The position numbers and the translations under genes are program-made. Source: Hyperoodon ampullatus (Eukaryota > Chordata > Mammalia > Artiodactyla > Ziphiidae). Taken from it: 64,000 bases of DNA. The notes beneath the pieces are model-generated. The model was not told the DNA's origin. It searched no databases and worked only from the letters and a program-made list of their open reading frames with translations. Numbering within the stretch: position 1 is the first letter of the stretch; every line of letters begins with the position of its first letter. The DNA lies in contig OX457071.1 in the NCBI GenBank assembly GCA_949752795.1, positions 29,806,800 through 29,870,799 on the forward strand, in the 5' to 3' direction. Shown here one piece after another: positions 11,215 through 22,065 of the stretch.

Positions 11215-12210
11215 TTAAATCTTTATTAATGCTTGCATTAATTATAAAACTACCATGTGCCAGATTCTATTCTAGGTACCAGTGGTACAAGTCTCTATTC
11301 TTGGGAGAGCATACATTCAATTGAAAATTTACTAATTATACGTTAGGCTCTAATCTAATCTGAGGATACAAAGATAAATAAGATATGTTCTCTAACTTCA
11401 AGCAGCTTAGTCTAGAAGGCAGAATAGGACACTACCTGCTGATAATTGAGTTCCAGGGAATCAGCAGAGACCCTGGCACATAACGGATGCTCAAAACACT
11501 TTTTTGCATAAATGAATATATAAACAACTAACTACAATACTGCATGGTAATGCTACACTGAACGTGTGAAGGGAGTGTTAGAGAAGTGAAAATACTCAGA
11601 AGGTTATTATGCTCTCTGTGGAAATGCAGGGAAGGCAGGGACGGGAAAGCCTCAGAAGGGATGACATTTGAACTGAGCCTTGAAGATGAACAGGATTTTG
11701 CTAAGTAAAGAAGTGAAGAAATGATTGCACAGAAGTGTGAACTTCCGTTGGAGTATTGGGAAATGGTGAAGCATGTGCAGATAACAGGAACCTACGTGGA
11801 TGAGTGGGGGATGGCCTCAGATGACCTTGGAAATGGAGGGTGGAGTCATTTTGGGGAAGACTTGAAAACTATACCCTATCAAAACTTTACACTTCATTTT
11901 GTAGGTAATGGAAAAACATCAGTTGCATTTAAGCATATAAACTGCATAAGCAGGTACGATTCATAGAAAGGACACTGGTGGCATTGTGGAGGATGCTGGG
12001 AGATAACCATGAGGCAGGGATTAAGTCAATAGGCACCTGCAATAGTCCAAGTGAAAAATGCTGAGAACCAGGGTTAGGGTACTGACCTTGGGACTGACAA
12101 GGCATTTTATGGGCATTGAGAGAGATCTTAGAAGTGGAATTAATGAGACTTGATGATTGATTGTGTATTCATGGTGATAAAGGAGGTGGGGAATCATTTT
12201 TTACTCTGTG
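11215..12210 (+). mobile_element. Ancient mammalian repeat mosaic (L2-like pieces)
   Basis: Several stretches resemble widely dispersed old mammalian repeats: 'taccatgtgccagattctat' with 'gaggatacaaagataaataa' near 11260-11370, 'accctggcacataacggatg' at about 11470 (an L2-like 3' end), and 'ctgagccttgaagatgaaca' and 'gcaatagtccaagtgaaaaa' further right. An open frame at 11721-11966 lies inside and reads through this material, so it is not a gene. Family and internal boundaries are not resolved. Confidence 0.4.
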
Positions 12211-12384
12211 GTTTTGGTTTGGGGAATTGAGTGGATAGTATTGTGTGGTTGGCTAATCAAGGGAGAGAGTTCTAGGGGAGAGGAGGGAGATAAGCACTCT
12301 CTCACTGGAAATACTGCAGCACAGGCAGATCTCTGACATAGAAGACAAACATTACTAGGGCATTCATCACTTTGGGTAAATAAG

Positions 12385-12530
12385 TTTGCTTTTTTCTAAA
12401 ATAAATTTTTATTGAAGGATAAAAATTATAAGGGCTCAGAGTAACGAATTCTCACACATAACACACCTATACCAACACCCAGCTCACAGAAGAGAACATG
12501 ATTAGCACCTGCAAATTACTAAATATGACG
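12385..12530 (-). mobile_element. Old LINE-1 3' fragment
   Basis: Plus-strand text 'ataaatttttattgaaggat' followed by 'cagagtaacgaattctcaca' and 'ataccaacacccagctcaca' follows the antisense 3'UTR of L1MC/L1ME-type elements. Short and diverged. Confidence 0.55.
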
Positions 12531-12949
12531 GTCTGGCAATCAACATGCTACCAGTCCTAAAACAAAAAGGTAACATTTTTACAAAGAAACAACAACAACA
12601 AAAACCACTTTGGGTCTGTTCCTCATCACATGAAAAGGCTAGATTTTTTTTCTTGATCTTTGAGAACTATGTTTAACCTGGTTTGACTTTAAAGGTAGAC
12701 TTCATGATATACAACCCGGGGGGCAACTCAAAGAAGCAAGTAGTTAACAACCAGAGTAGCTGAATCCAAGAGATAAAACAAGAGGCCCACATGAATACTG
12801 TAGAATAGTCTACCATACATATCAAGGAGCTGAGGACAGAGAGGACAAATAGGGCTTTCAGATAAATTAAATAGTGCTTTTCAAATTGAAAGTCATTAGC
12901 ACAGAAGCTCTGAATTATAGGCATCGATCTTCTGCTTCTTACTTGGGCA

Positions 12950-13172
12950 ATAACTATAGCTAATATTTATTGACCTCTTACTATGTGCTGGGGACAGTTC
13001 TATGGTCTTTGGAGGTATTAAATAATTTAAACCTTACTATTATTATCATCAGATGAGGTGACTGAAGCAAAGAGCTGGCTGTGTAATTTGCCCCAAGGTC
13101 ACAGCTAGGAAGTTGTGGAACTGGGCTTCGAACGTGGGAGCTTGGATGCAGAACCAGTGCTGAATGTTTCCA
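12950..13172 (-). mobile_element. MIR SINE, minus strand
   Basis: Reverse MIR landmarks occur in order: 'atttattgacctcttactat', 'gtgctggggacagttctat', 'cagatgaggtgactgaagca', 'ttgccccaaggtcacagcta', 'gggcttcgaacgtgggagc'. Nearly full core length. Old, with no duplication visible. Confidence 0.82.
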
Positions 13173-14934
13173 CATTGATGCTAAACTCTGGAGTAAGCCA
13201 TACGGGTGGAAAGCAGCCTCAACTCGTATAATTAGTGATGGGTAATAATGCTTCCAAACAATTGTTAATTCTTATACCATAAGTGGCAAAGGTTCTGCAG
13301 GAATAATTTAATCAAGAGGCAGTATAATGGTATGTAAACACATGAAGAGTATTTAACCTCTATTTATTCATACATTTTATATTCATTTGTTGAATACTTA
13401 GTATAAGTCAGACAGTGTGCTTGCTCAGAATTCTACCTTTTGAAGCCTTAGAAAAGCAAGCATATCAGCAAATGATTACAATGTGATAAAAGATCTTCGA
13501 ATAGGGTTGACCGCAGCCTGGAACAGGTAGTGTTGCTTCCTGCCTGGGAGTTGAGCATCTCTCTGTGGAGGAAATCCTTTGAATTCCCTCTTGAAGGATA
13601 AGCAGACATTTGCCTGGTAAGGTGGGGGAGATTTTCTTGGAGTATCAAAAGCCCAGGGGTGAAATAAAAACTGACTGGAGGGGCAAAAGAAAAGGCTGGA
13701 AAGGCAGGCAAAAAGCCAGGAGAAACAGGTTTTGTAAATCAGGCTACAACTTGCTTTTACCTTGTTCAGTAGATATCAAGCTTTTGATGCTGACAGTAAG
13801 AAATTCTAAACAAAGTGCAATTAAACAGCTATTTAATTGTAATTAAAATTTTCCCGAAACAAGTCTTCCCCGCTAGTGTTGTCTTTCATTTTTTTCCTCT
13901 TCCTTTATTCCCTTTCCTCTCCTTTTCTATCTTCTAGTCTTTTCTATACTTCATTGACAAATCTAGTTTGAGATTCACTAAATTGTTTTATTGACCGAGC
14001 AAGAGATCACTGCTTGTAGTGAAAAAGGATATTTGAAATGACCTGTCATACTTATGTTTTAGAAAAATTGCCCCTGAGAGTAAGGATTAGAGCAAGATGA
14101 CCCTAGTGGCCAGACCTGAGGTGCAGAGCCAGGCAAAGAATTATTTTTTTAAAATCTAGGTAGGAAATGGTGAGTGTTTAGATTGAGAAATTAGAGAGAA
14201 AAATTGCCATTATAGCAAGAGAAACAGTTTCAGAGATAGTTCAGATACGGGGTTTGAGAGAGAAGGAATCTAGAGCAACACATGGGAGAGTTTATAATCT
14301 ATAGACTTTATATTAACATTTTGTGGACTTAATACATTCCTTTTTAGCATCAGAGAACTCCTTCCTGAAAAATATCAAAGTGATACACATCACACACACA
14401 TTTTCTTATATCTAGGTTTCTGATTAAATGATCCCACTCAAGGAATGTTCTTTTCTGATATCATGACAGACTTTTAATTTTTCCTTGAGCACGTAAAAGA
14501 ATTTCTTATCTAGTAGGTTATATACAGAATCTCACTAGGGAATAATTTGAAAAGAATAAAATGTTTGACCCCTATAAAATTCTACATGGAAAGAAATATA
14601 AGAAAATAAGTCTCTGGCCTTAATGTACTCTAAAGTTGAAAAAATGTTCTGATGATTTTGGGAAGAAGTGGGCTAGCTCTTTAATGAGGTGGTATTAAAA
14701 AATATATTACTATTTTGAAGCGGTTACTGTTGTGGTAGTGTGATAAATCAGATGGGTTAATCCCCATAAAATCGATTAGTATGGCACTGCTGTTCCTCAC
14801 TTACTAGACTAGTGACGGCTCCAAGCCAACAGGGCAGCTCCTTTGGAGGACAAATAATAGAGTCCTTTCTTTCCGTTTTGTTTCATTCCCTTATCTCTTA
14901 TGTCATTCCCTCATCTCTGACTGCCTTTTTTTAA
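13173..14934. other. Mostly unrecognised sequence
   Basis: No gene supported. The part at about 13380-13660 has weak likeness to the same ancient repeat mosaic as 11215-12210 ('cagcctggaacaggtag', 'tcctgcctgggagttgag'). The remainder shows no recognised family. Open frames of up to 87 codons near 13448-13846 overlap on both strands and have no family likeness. Confidence 0.4.
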
Positions 14935-16180
14935 AAAAAAATTGAGATAAAACTTACATAACATCATTTAAGCAGCTTTTGGCAGAAAAGAACTCTCTGC
15001 AGGAGGCCTCTCTGTCTTGTCACTAACCTTAAAGCAAGCACCCCCATGCTCTACTCATCGCCAGCCCTAGCACACGTTTCAAATCTTTTGATCACACAAT
15101 ACCTTGCCTAACTTGTTGATCTTTTCCGTAGATCAAAGAAGTAGAAATGAAGAATAGGTAATGAACAGATGACCAGATCTCTTCCTTAGCTTCCCCTTCA
15201 GCAATCTCTCGAACAAACTGTGTGAATGAGGTAGCATCTAAAGAAAAATCATCAGAAGTCGACAAGCCTGCACACGGTGGGGCATGGTTACAGCTCTGAC
15301 CCCCTCCTTATCTCAACAGTTAGCTGAGATTAAGTCTTTTTCCCTTTAACAGCTTTCATGGCTGAACAGAATCTTCAGAGATGGTTTTTGGGAGGACACT
15401 GAGTGCACCATCTCCCCAGATTGCCAGCATTCTGATTAAAAGCAACTTTCCTTTCTACCAACATTTGTCTCTCTCTCAAGTACTGATATTTGAGCGGAAA
15501 GCAGCCAGATGGACCTGATTCGGTAACAATCAAATTCACAATTTTAACTGTTTTAAAGTGTGCAGTTTGGCATTTTCAGTATATTCACAGTGTTGTGTAG
15601 CCATCACCACTAATTCCAGAGTATTTTCATCATCTCCCAAAGAAACCCCATACCTGCTAAGTGGTTATGCCATAGTCCCCATCTCCTCCAGCCTTAACAA
15701 CCAGTAGTCTACTTTGTCTCTAAGGATTTGTCTATTTGGGATATTTCATATACATAGACTCATATGATGTGTAGACTTTTGTGTTGGCATCTTTCACTTA
15801 GTGTAGTGTTTTCAGGGTTCACCCATGTTGCAGCGTAAATCAATAGTTCATTCTTTTTTATGGCTGAATAATAATCCTATGGATATGCCACATTTTATTT
15901 ATCCCTTCATCCATTGATAGGCACCTGGGTTGTTTCTACTTTTTGACTGTTATGACTAATGCTGCTATGAACATTCCTGTATAAATATTTGTGTGGACAT
16001 GTGTTTTTAATTCTCTTGGGTGTACACCCAGGCATGGAACGGCTGGGCTCAAATGAAAATTCTATGTTTAACTCTTTGAGGAACCTCTAAACTCTTTTCC
16101 ACAGTGGCTGTACCACTTTATGTTCTCATCAGCAGTGTATGAGGTTTTCCAATATCTCCATATCGTTGTCAACGCTTGCC
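14935..16180 (-). mobile_element. LINE-1 (L1MB/L1MC-like) 3' end, split by a solo LTR
   Basis: The left fragment (14935-14966) and right fragment (15529-16180) join into one antisense L1. The plus strand reads 'aattgagataaaacttacat', then after the insert 'aaattcacaattttaact', 'gtgtgcagtttggcattttc', 'tgtgtagccatcaccactaa', 'tatggctgaataataatcct', 'cttttccacagtggctgtac'. ORF2 coding is broken by many stops. The fit is restored by removing the insert and one 4-bp duplication. Confidence 0.85.
14967..15528 (+). mobile_element. Solo LTR of an endogenous retrovirus inside an L1
   Basis: A 562-bp block interrupts the L1 exactly, flanked by 'atca' (14963-14966 and 15529-15532), the short duplication expected of retroviral integration. 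Its right end 'cctgattcggtaaca' and the preceding 'gattaaaagcaactttcc' (ATTAAA-type poly(A) signal) are typical of a class I-like LTR 3' end. The left end reads TT rather than TG. No gag, pol or env sequence is present, so it is a recombined solo LTR. The family is not identified. Confidence 0.65.
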
Positions 16181-16420
16181 TATATATATTTTTAAAAAAT
16201 TGAAAATAACATCTCATTGCCTTGTATAATTTATTCTTGTCAGCCCTATATTCACATTTCAGTCTCCTATACCTAAATCTCACTTTTTTCCATTTTCCGT
16301 CTTGCCACCCCCTTGAGGTTATTTGTGTTAAGAACAAGTGTAACCATTCCTTTTATTGGTGGGGAAAAAATCATCATGGTCTTTTCCTATATTTTTTATA
16401 TACCCTTGGGGGGGAAATGG

Positions 16421-16970
16421 TGTATTAGTTATCTATTGCTGAATAACAAGTTACCCCATAACTTAGCAGTTTAAAACTACAAATATTTGTTATCTACGGC
16501 TTCTGTTGGTCCAGAATTCATAGGTAGGCAACTTACTCCTCAAGCTCAGGGCATCTCTCAAGAGTGTAATCCAGGTATAGGCCGGGGTTGCCATTTCCTC
16601 TCAGGCTTCATGATGCAGGATGCTTCCAAGCTCACTCAGGTGGTTGTTAGCAGGATTCGGGTCCTCACCAGTTGTTGGATTGGTTGTTGCTAGAGGTTCC
16701 GTTTGTTCCTTCCCACATGGGCTTCTCCACAGGGCAGCTTCCAAGATGGCAGCTGGCTTCATCAGAGTGAGTGCAAAAAAGAGCAAGCAAGATGAGTACA
16801 GTCTCCTTGAATCTAATTTTGGAAGTAACATCTCATCACTTTCGTCCCATTCTATTTATTAGAAGGGAGTCACTTGGTTCAGCCCACCCTCAGGTGGAGG
16901 GGGTTACACAAGAGGATGAATACCAGGAGGTAGGGATCACTGGGGCCCATTTCAGAGACTGCCTACCACA
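16421..16970 (-). mobile_element. MaLR/ERVL-type LTR (MLT-like), minus strand
   Basis: The plus strand begins 'tgtattagttatctattgct' and ends 'gactgcctaccaca', the reverse of an LTR with TG...CA ends. Inside are 'agcagtttaaaactacaaat', 'aagatggcagctggcttcat', 'acatctcatcactttcgtcc' and 'cccattctatttattagaag', the usual order for such LTRs. No matching short duplication was found. Overlapping open frames of 60-80 codons here are readings through LTR sequence. Confidence 0.65.
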
Positions 16971-17164
16971 GTGTCTTTAGGGAAAGGGACAAAGACGTTG
17001 GGAATAAACATACTCCCTTATATTTTTACAAAGGTAGGTACTTTGACTTAAATTTGAGGTGCTTCTTTAAGATATCATTAGGATATTTCTTACAGAAAAA
17101 AATAGATTTTCAAGGCTTTTGATCACTTGACAAGGCAGAAAAATTTGGCAGAAGCAGAAAAATC

Positions 17165-17310
17165 AACTTGGAATGAATCAGGAGACCTGAGTGCTATTTT
17201 GAAGCCTAACATTAACAAAAATTCATGATCTGCTTGTACAAAGCCTGTAAGCTCTTCGTGTTTTAGTTTCATTGTCTGTAAAATCAAAGGGAAAGTTCCA
17301 TCAAGGGCTT
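17165..17310 (+). mobile_element. MIR-family remnant, target of a CHR SINE
   Basis: Landmarks 'ggagacctgagtgctatttt', 'tttagtttcattgtctgtaa' and 'gggaaagttccatcaagggc' follow MIR order on the plus strand. A CHR SINE is inserted at its 3' part. Diverged. Confidence 0.5.
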
Positions 17311-17634
17311 TCAAGCTTTCTTTTTTTTTTTTTTTTTTAGCTGCGATGGGTCTTTGTTGCGGTGAGTGGAGGCTATTCTTCATTGCGATGCGCGGGCTTC
17401 TCTTGTTGTGGAGCACAGGCTCTAGGCACGCGGGCTTCAGTAGTTGCGGCGCGTGGGCTCTAGGGTGTGTGGGCTTCAATAGTTGTGGCTCTCTGGCTCT
17501 AGAGCACAGGCTCAGTAGCTGTGGCGCATGGGCTTAGTTGCTCTGTGGCATGTGGGATCTTCCCGGACCAGGGATTGAACCCATGTCAGGGGGATTCTTA
17601 ACTACTGCACCACCAGGGGAGTCCCTCAAGCTTT
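17311..17634 (-). mobile_element. CHR-type SINE (long form), minus strand
   Basis: Tail T run at 17320-17338 on the left; tRNA-like head at the right ('ctactgcaccaccagggg'). Body has the repeated 'gggcttcagtagttgcggc' motif. The duplication 'tcaagcttt' lies at 17311-17319 and 17626-17634. The B-box side has lost bases around 'aacccatgtcagggggatt', so the head is slightly deleted. Open frames of 118 and 63 codons in this interval are readings through the SINE. Confidence 0.9.
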
Positions 17635-18755
17635 TCTGTCTGCAACCCACAATACAGAATTCATTTTACTTAGGAACCAGCCTGGTACACACTAGGGAAC
17701 CAGTTCACAGATAATTAGAACAAAAGTTTCTAGAAACAATATTGACTCTTACAAAATACAAAGCTCTGTCGTATTTTCCTATTTTATTCTATTTCATTAA
17801 AATGCTTTATTCTATTTAATAAAGCATTATGAGTTGACCCAACTACATTTTTTATTACCTTCTAATGAATTCCAATCCTCAATTTGAAAGCATTATGATT
17901 TCTACAGCTACTTCCAAAACTGCAAGACTCATCTAGGGTTATTTGCTCTAAAGGTGAAGATGATGAAAAGAAGGAAAAGAGAAGGGTGTGCAATTCTTCT
18001 ACTCCTTAAGCACCAAACTGCCCTGTTAAAAATTTATTAGCAAGGATCTCTATGTGTCTGCTATCACCAACATGTATGTACATCATTTTGGTAAGGAGGT
18101 TATGGGCAGCTATTTCAGAAAGCTAATGACTGCATGGGACAAATAGCCCCTGGCTTTGCCTCAGGCTATCAATTCTCCAAAAATTTCTTAATTCCCCCAA
18201 ATGACCTTTCTTTCCTAGTCTACCAGGTTCAAGGGGTTATTGATTCTGTCACATATGCGTTTGCTTTATTCGCTGTTGTATTGTCATTTATTTGCTCATC
18301 CCTGTAGATTTACTACAGTTGGTGTCATGTGCAATGCTAACTTGATGAGGAATTTCCACTAAAAAAGGAATTTTACCCAGATGAGGAAATTTTATCTTTA
18401 CTGCTGTGGAGAATCTATTAAGTGCTTGACAAAGCACAAGGTGTGCATACATTGCTTCTAAAAATCATCACCAAAGTATATCTAATGGAAGAGCAGCATG
18501 AAATTTGTGGCAGCTGGCTGAAAATCAAATTTCTTTGAAGTTTTCTGTTTAACTTAGATATTCATGTGAATTTTGAACTCTACGATATGTGCTTGTTTTA
18601 ATATCTAAACACTGTTTTGCGTTATTTAAGAATCACATTATTTTAACTCCCTTTACTCCTCAATCTTAGAATAAAATTTATGTTCCAGGAGGCTGCACCA
18701 TGATTTTTTCTGGCTCAGAGCAAAGTACTCTGAGGAATTTTGAGAAGCATGAGAC
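17635..18755. other. Unrecognised AT-rich sequence
   Basis: No recognised repeat or gene. No open frame of note. Includes short A/T-rich stretches only. Confidence 0.45.
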
Positions 18756-18908
18756 ATGTTCTTTTCATGTAATCCTCATAATCACCCTATGAAATAGGTT
18801 TTATTGTCCTGATTTAGCAGAGAGGAATAGCTTCAGAAATTTATATAATTGGTAAATATTGGCTTTAGAACTTAAAACGGGGTTGGTCTCCACAGCCCTT
18901 GTTTGCCT
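18756..18908 (-). mobile_element. MIR SINE fragment, minus strand
   Basis: The plus strand reads 'taatcctcataatcacccta', 'gaaataggttttattgtcc', 'agcagagaggaatagcttca', in the order of a reversed MIR core. Lacks the terminal parts. Confidence 0.65.
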
Positions 18909-18938
18909 TATGATGTCATAATGCCTTTAAGTCCTTAT

Positions 18939-19137
18939 GGGGACTTCCCTGGTGGCGCAGTGGTTAAGACTCTGCGCTCCCAGTGCAGGGGGCCAGGGTT
19001 CAATCCCTGGTCTGGGAACTAGATCCCACATGCATGCTGCAACTAAGAAGCTGGCGAGCTGCAACTTAGGAGCCCACCTGCTGCAACTAAGACCCAACAC
19101 AATCAAATAAATAAATAAATATTTTAAAAAATATTTT
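18939..19137 (+). mobile_element. CHR-type SINE, plus strand (first of a pair)
   Basis: Starts 'ggggacttccctggtggcgc'; A-box 'tggcgcagtggtt' and B-box 'ggttcaatccc' are both visible, as in the tRNA-derived head. The body continues 'tgctgcaactaagaagctg' and ends in a (TAAA)n-like tail. It lies directly upstream of a second SINE in the same orientation. Confidence 0.88.
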
Positions 19138-19140
19138 TTT

Positions 19141-19425
19141 GGCTTCCCTGGTGGCGCAGTGGTTGAGCATCTGCCTGCTAATGCAGGGGACACAGGTTCG
19201 AGCCCTGGTCTGGAAGGATCCCACATGCCATGGAGCAACTAGGCCCGTGAGCCACAACTACTGAGCCTGCGCGTTTGGAGCTTGTGCTTGGCAACAAGAG
19301 AGGCCACGATAGTGAGAAGCCGGCGCACCTCAATGAAGAGTGGCCCCTGCTTTCCACAACTAGAGAAAGCCCTCGCACAGAAGCAAAGACCCAACACAGC
19401 AAAAATAAATAAATTAATTAATAAA
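19141..19425 (+). mobile_element. CHR-type SINE, plus strand (second of a pair)
   Basis: Begins 'ggcttccctggtggcgcagt', B-box 'ggttcgagccc', then the fuller body with 'gaggccacgatagtgagaag' and 'agaagcaaagacccaacaca', ending in 'aaaaataaataaattaatta'. It sits 3 bp after the tail of the first SINE, consistent with insertion into an A-rich tail. The exact duplication is unclear because the junction is A/T only. Open frames of 70-134 codons here are SINE readings. Confidence 0.88.
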
Positions 19426-19444
19426 CTCCTACCCCCAGCATCTT

Positions 19445-19445
19445 C

Positions 19446-19476
<31 letters not shown>

Positions 19477-19490
19477 TTTTTTTTTTTTGA
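19445..19490. repeat. A-run/(TA)n/T-run simple repeat
   Basis: An A run leads into (TA)n and then a T run, making a nearly self-complementary A/T tract next to the second SINE. Probably grown from its tail. Confidence 0.8.
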
Positions 19491-19689
19491 AATGAGGAAG
19501 AACCCAGATAACTCTAAAGTATGCACTGGAGATATTTCAAGGGTTCTGGACATTTTCAGTGTACGTATTTTGTATCCTGGAAGAGAAGATGTGATGAGTG
19601 TGGAAATTAAAATACATGTTCCTTCAAGAAGGAATTGGTGCATCTGAAGATCACTGTTTTATAAAGTAAAGTTCAGGAGAGGTCTAGAA

Positions 19690-19894
19690 CAGTGGTCCCC
19701 AACCTTTTTGGTACCAGGGACTGGTTTCTTGGAAGACGGTTTTTCCATGGACAGGGGGTGGGGGGGGATGGTTCAGGCGGTAATGCAAGCAATGGGGAGC
19801 AGCAGATGAAACTTCGCTTGCTGCCTGCCGCTCACCTCCTGCTGTGAGGCACAGTTCCTAATGGTTCCCAAGCCCTGGGGGTTGGGGACCCCTG
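19690..19894. mobile_element. Short non-autonomous hAT DNA transposon
   Basis: A 205-bp element with imperfect terminal inverted repeats: left 'cagtggtccccaacc', right 'ggttggggacccctg'. It is flanked by 8-bp duplications 'gtctagaa' (19682-19689) and 'atctagaa' (19895-19902), the length made by hAT transposases. Inner text 'gcctgccgctcacctcctg' and 'taatgcaagcaatggggag' matches a well-known mammalian element of this class with most of its middle deleted. There is no transposase open frame. Confidence 0.85.
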
Positions 19895-19902
19895 ATCTAG
19901 AA

Positions 19903-20574
19903 GGCCATTATAAATGAAATATCTGTGTTCATAGGATATTAATCATGTTGTATAAACTGGATTGAATGACTGGTTTGTTGAGAAAAAGAATTAGGTTCTG
20001 ATGGTATTACAATCAGAGACTCTGGATTTCCACATTTCCTCTTTGCCAGTTATATTCACCTGAACTGAATTTTCTGAATTCCTCCTCTTCTGCTTGTTTC
20101 TGGAACCAGAAGGCATAGGAAAGCTTTAAAAAGGGGAGAGAGAGTAAAAGAGACAGAGAGATCATTCCAAAAGAAACTCCGACTTTACCTACTCTTTCTG
20201 TGACTTGCAGCCCTCTCAGTGGTTTTAAGGGGGTAAAAGTTCACTGGCTACATGAAGAAACGAAACTGGAAATTGAAGTGAGAGCAGAAAACAATTATTA
20301 TTGGTCATAATTTCCTTACATCCAAATAATTATTTCCATATTTGTCCTAACAGTCATAAAAAACCAAGATACTTTTTTTTCCATAGGAAGTTTCCCTTCA
20401 TACCCCTTTCTAAACAAGTCTTCCAAAAGAGGAGGGTGCAGATATTTCATCTCATCCTTTCTTCCTCTACTGTGTTCATTGCTTGACTTGTGTCTTCCTG
20501 ATAGCAAGGCAGCTGCTGTAATGTCAGGCATCAGTTGAAACAGATTCAGCTGCTGTGTTCTTTTTGATCTTTCT
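19903..20574. other. Unrecognised sequence
   Basis: No repeat or gene recognised. Overlapping opposite-strand open frames of 61-71 codons near 20301-20531 have no family likeness. Confidence 0.4.
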
Positions 20575-20756
20575 GTTGCCTAGACTGTGGACATGATGCC
20601 TGGCGATTTAACAGCCATGATGCTATCATGAAGACAAAAGTGATACAGAAGACAGCGGGACAGGAAAAAACAAGGAGCCTGCTCCTTGATGACATCATGG
20701 AGCCACTGTACCAGCCCTGACTGCTAACCCAAGATTTCTTGTTGCATAGGATGAGC
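20575..20756 (+). mobile_element. Probable old LTR fragment
   Basis: The series 'gactgtggacatgatgcct', 'gagcctgctccttgatgaca', 'tcatggagccactgtacca', 'gccctgactgctaacccaag', 'atttcttgttgcata' is in the order of a common old mammalian LTR 3' half. Truncated at both ends. Confidence 0.45.
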
Positions 20757-21027
20757 CATTATTAGTCATATTTTCCGTCACTTACGGGTGATTACAGTCC
20801 TTAATTGGTACAACCTTAGTCTTCTAAGTGTCTTTCAAATGGTGTTATCAAGACATAGAAAATGTTGTATCCTTTCTCATTTATGTCTGTTTTGAGTAGA
20901 TGTTGTAATAATAAATATAGAGGTAAATGCTATGATTAGTTATGTAGATATCGTATATCAAGCATAACTCTATCAATACCTTGTTTTTGTGTTAAAAACC
21001 ACCCTTATGTGCCCTTCTGTCTAGAGA

Positions 21028-21389
21028 CGCTATGGACTGAATGTTTGTGTCTCTTTAAAAGTCATATGTTAAAGCCTAATCCCCAGTGTGATGGTATTAG
21101 GAGGTGGAGACTTTGAGAAGTAATTAGATCATGAGGGGTGGAACCCTTAAGAATGAGATTAGTGCCCTTATAAGAAGGGACACATAAATGGTTTCTCTCT
21201 TGGCCATGTAAAGATACAGGGAGAAGGTAGTTGTCTACAAGCCAGGAAGCAGGCTCTCACCAGAAATGAGATCTTCTGGCACCTTGATCTTAGAATTTTT
21301 AGCTTCCAGAACTGTGAGAAAAAAATGTTTGTTGTTTAAGCCACCAGTCTATGGTATTTTTACTATAGCATCCCGAACTGACTAAGACA
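21028..21389 (+). mobile_element. MLT1-like solo LTR with 5-bp duplication
   Basis: A 362-bp plus-strand MLT1-type LTR. Landmarks: 'tatggactgaatgtttgtgt', 'gatggtattaggaggtggag', 'gagattagtgcccttataag', 'ctggcaccttgatcttaga', 'cagaactgtgagaaa' and the end 'cgaactgactaagaca'. A 5-bp duplication 'agaga' (21023-21027, 21390-21394) fixes both ends. The first base pair is CG instead of TG, a single substitution in the conserved terminus. No internal proviral sequence. Confidence 0.88.
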
Positions 21390-21439
21390 AGAGATAACTA
21401 TTATACTGATTCAAAGTAACCATTCCCTTGTTTCATAGC

Positions 21440-22065
21440 TTTAGATTCTATGTATATATCTTTAAATTATAGTTTAGTTTTGTTCTTTTGTTCTGAACTT
21501 CATAAATTAGAATATTTATTTTTCTGTGACTCACACCTTTTCCTCAACACTGTTTATGAGATTGATCCATGTGAACATATACAACATTCCACATAAATAT
21601 AGTATTCAGCTGGAAGTTTTGCTGTATAGTATTCCACCTAGCATGCAGCTTTCATTTATTTCCATTTCTATACAATAATTTCCTGTAGCATGTAGCAGTA
21701 GTTCATTTACTTATATTTCTATACAGTATTCCACATGGTGTATAGCTGTAGTTCATTTATTTACATTTCTATTCACTATTCCAGGTAGCATGTAACTGTA
21801 GTTCATTTGTTTTCTTTGCTGTAGATTATTTCATGTGTGAGCTTTCAAAAATTTTTTCTACTTTCAGTGGGCATCTTGTTTGTTGCCAATTTAGAGCTAT
21901 TATGAATAATACTGCTAAGAAGATTCTTTTATTTATCTCCTGGTGCTCAGTGTGTAAGGGTTACTCTGGGACATATAGCTAGAACTGGAGTTGTTAGGTC
22001 ACAGGGATATGTATTTCCAGTTTTACTAGAAAATGCCAAACTGTTTTCCAAAGTGGCTATTGTAC
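21440..22065 (-). mobile_element. Old LINE-1 (L1M-type) fragment with internal tandem repeat
   Basis: The plus strand shows antisense L1 text such as 'gattgatccatgtgaacata', 'gtgggcatcttgtttgttgc', 'actggagttgttaggtcaca' and 'gccaaactgttttccaaagt'. Within it, the stretch that normally appears once as 'agtattccat...' is expanded into about four and a half 50-bp units (listed separately). Noncoding. Confidence 0.7.
21628..21846. repeat. About 50-bp tandem repeat, 4.5 copies, inside L1M
   Basis: Units start at 21628, 21674, 21725, 21775 and 21823 (partial). The recurring pattern is 'agtattccac', then 'tagcatg' or a variant, then 'agctgtagttcatttattta', then 'catttctatac'. Unit lengths are about 46, 51, 50 and 48 bp. 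Copies differ from each other by several substitutions, so the array is not very recent. Confidence 0.85.

Noticed and set aside
11721..11966. 81-codon plus-strand frame
   Set aside because: Lies inside an ancient dispersed repeat mosaic.
17123..17479. 118-codon minus-strand frame with a poly-Lys run
   Set aside because: Produced by the CHR SINE tail and body; the upstream part is a MIR remnant.
18939..19425. Functional tRNA gene suggested by A-box and B-box
   Set aside because: The boxes are part of the tRNA-derived SINE head; there is no complete cloverleaf and the same sequence occurs in many copies.
19239..19647. Overlapping 121- and 134-codon frames on both strands
   Set aside because: Both read through the second CHR SINE and the A/T simple repeat; no protein family likeness.
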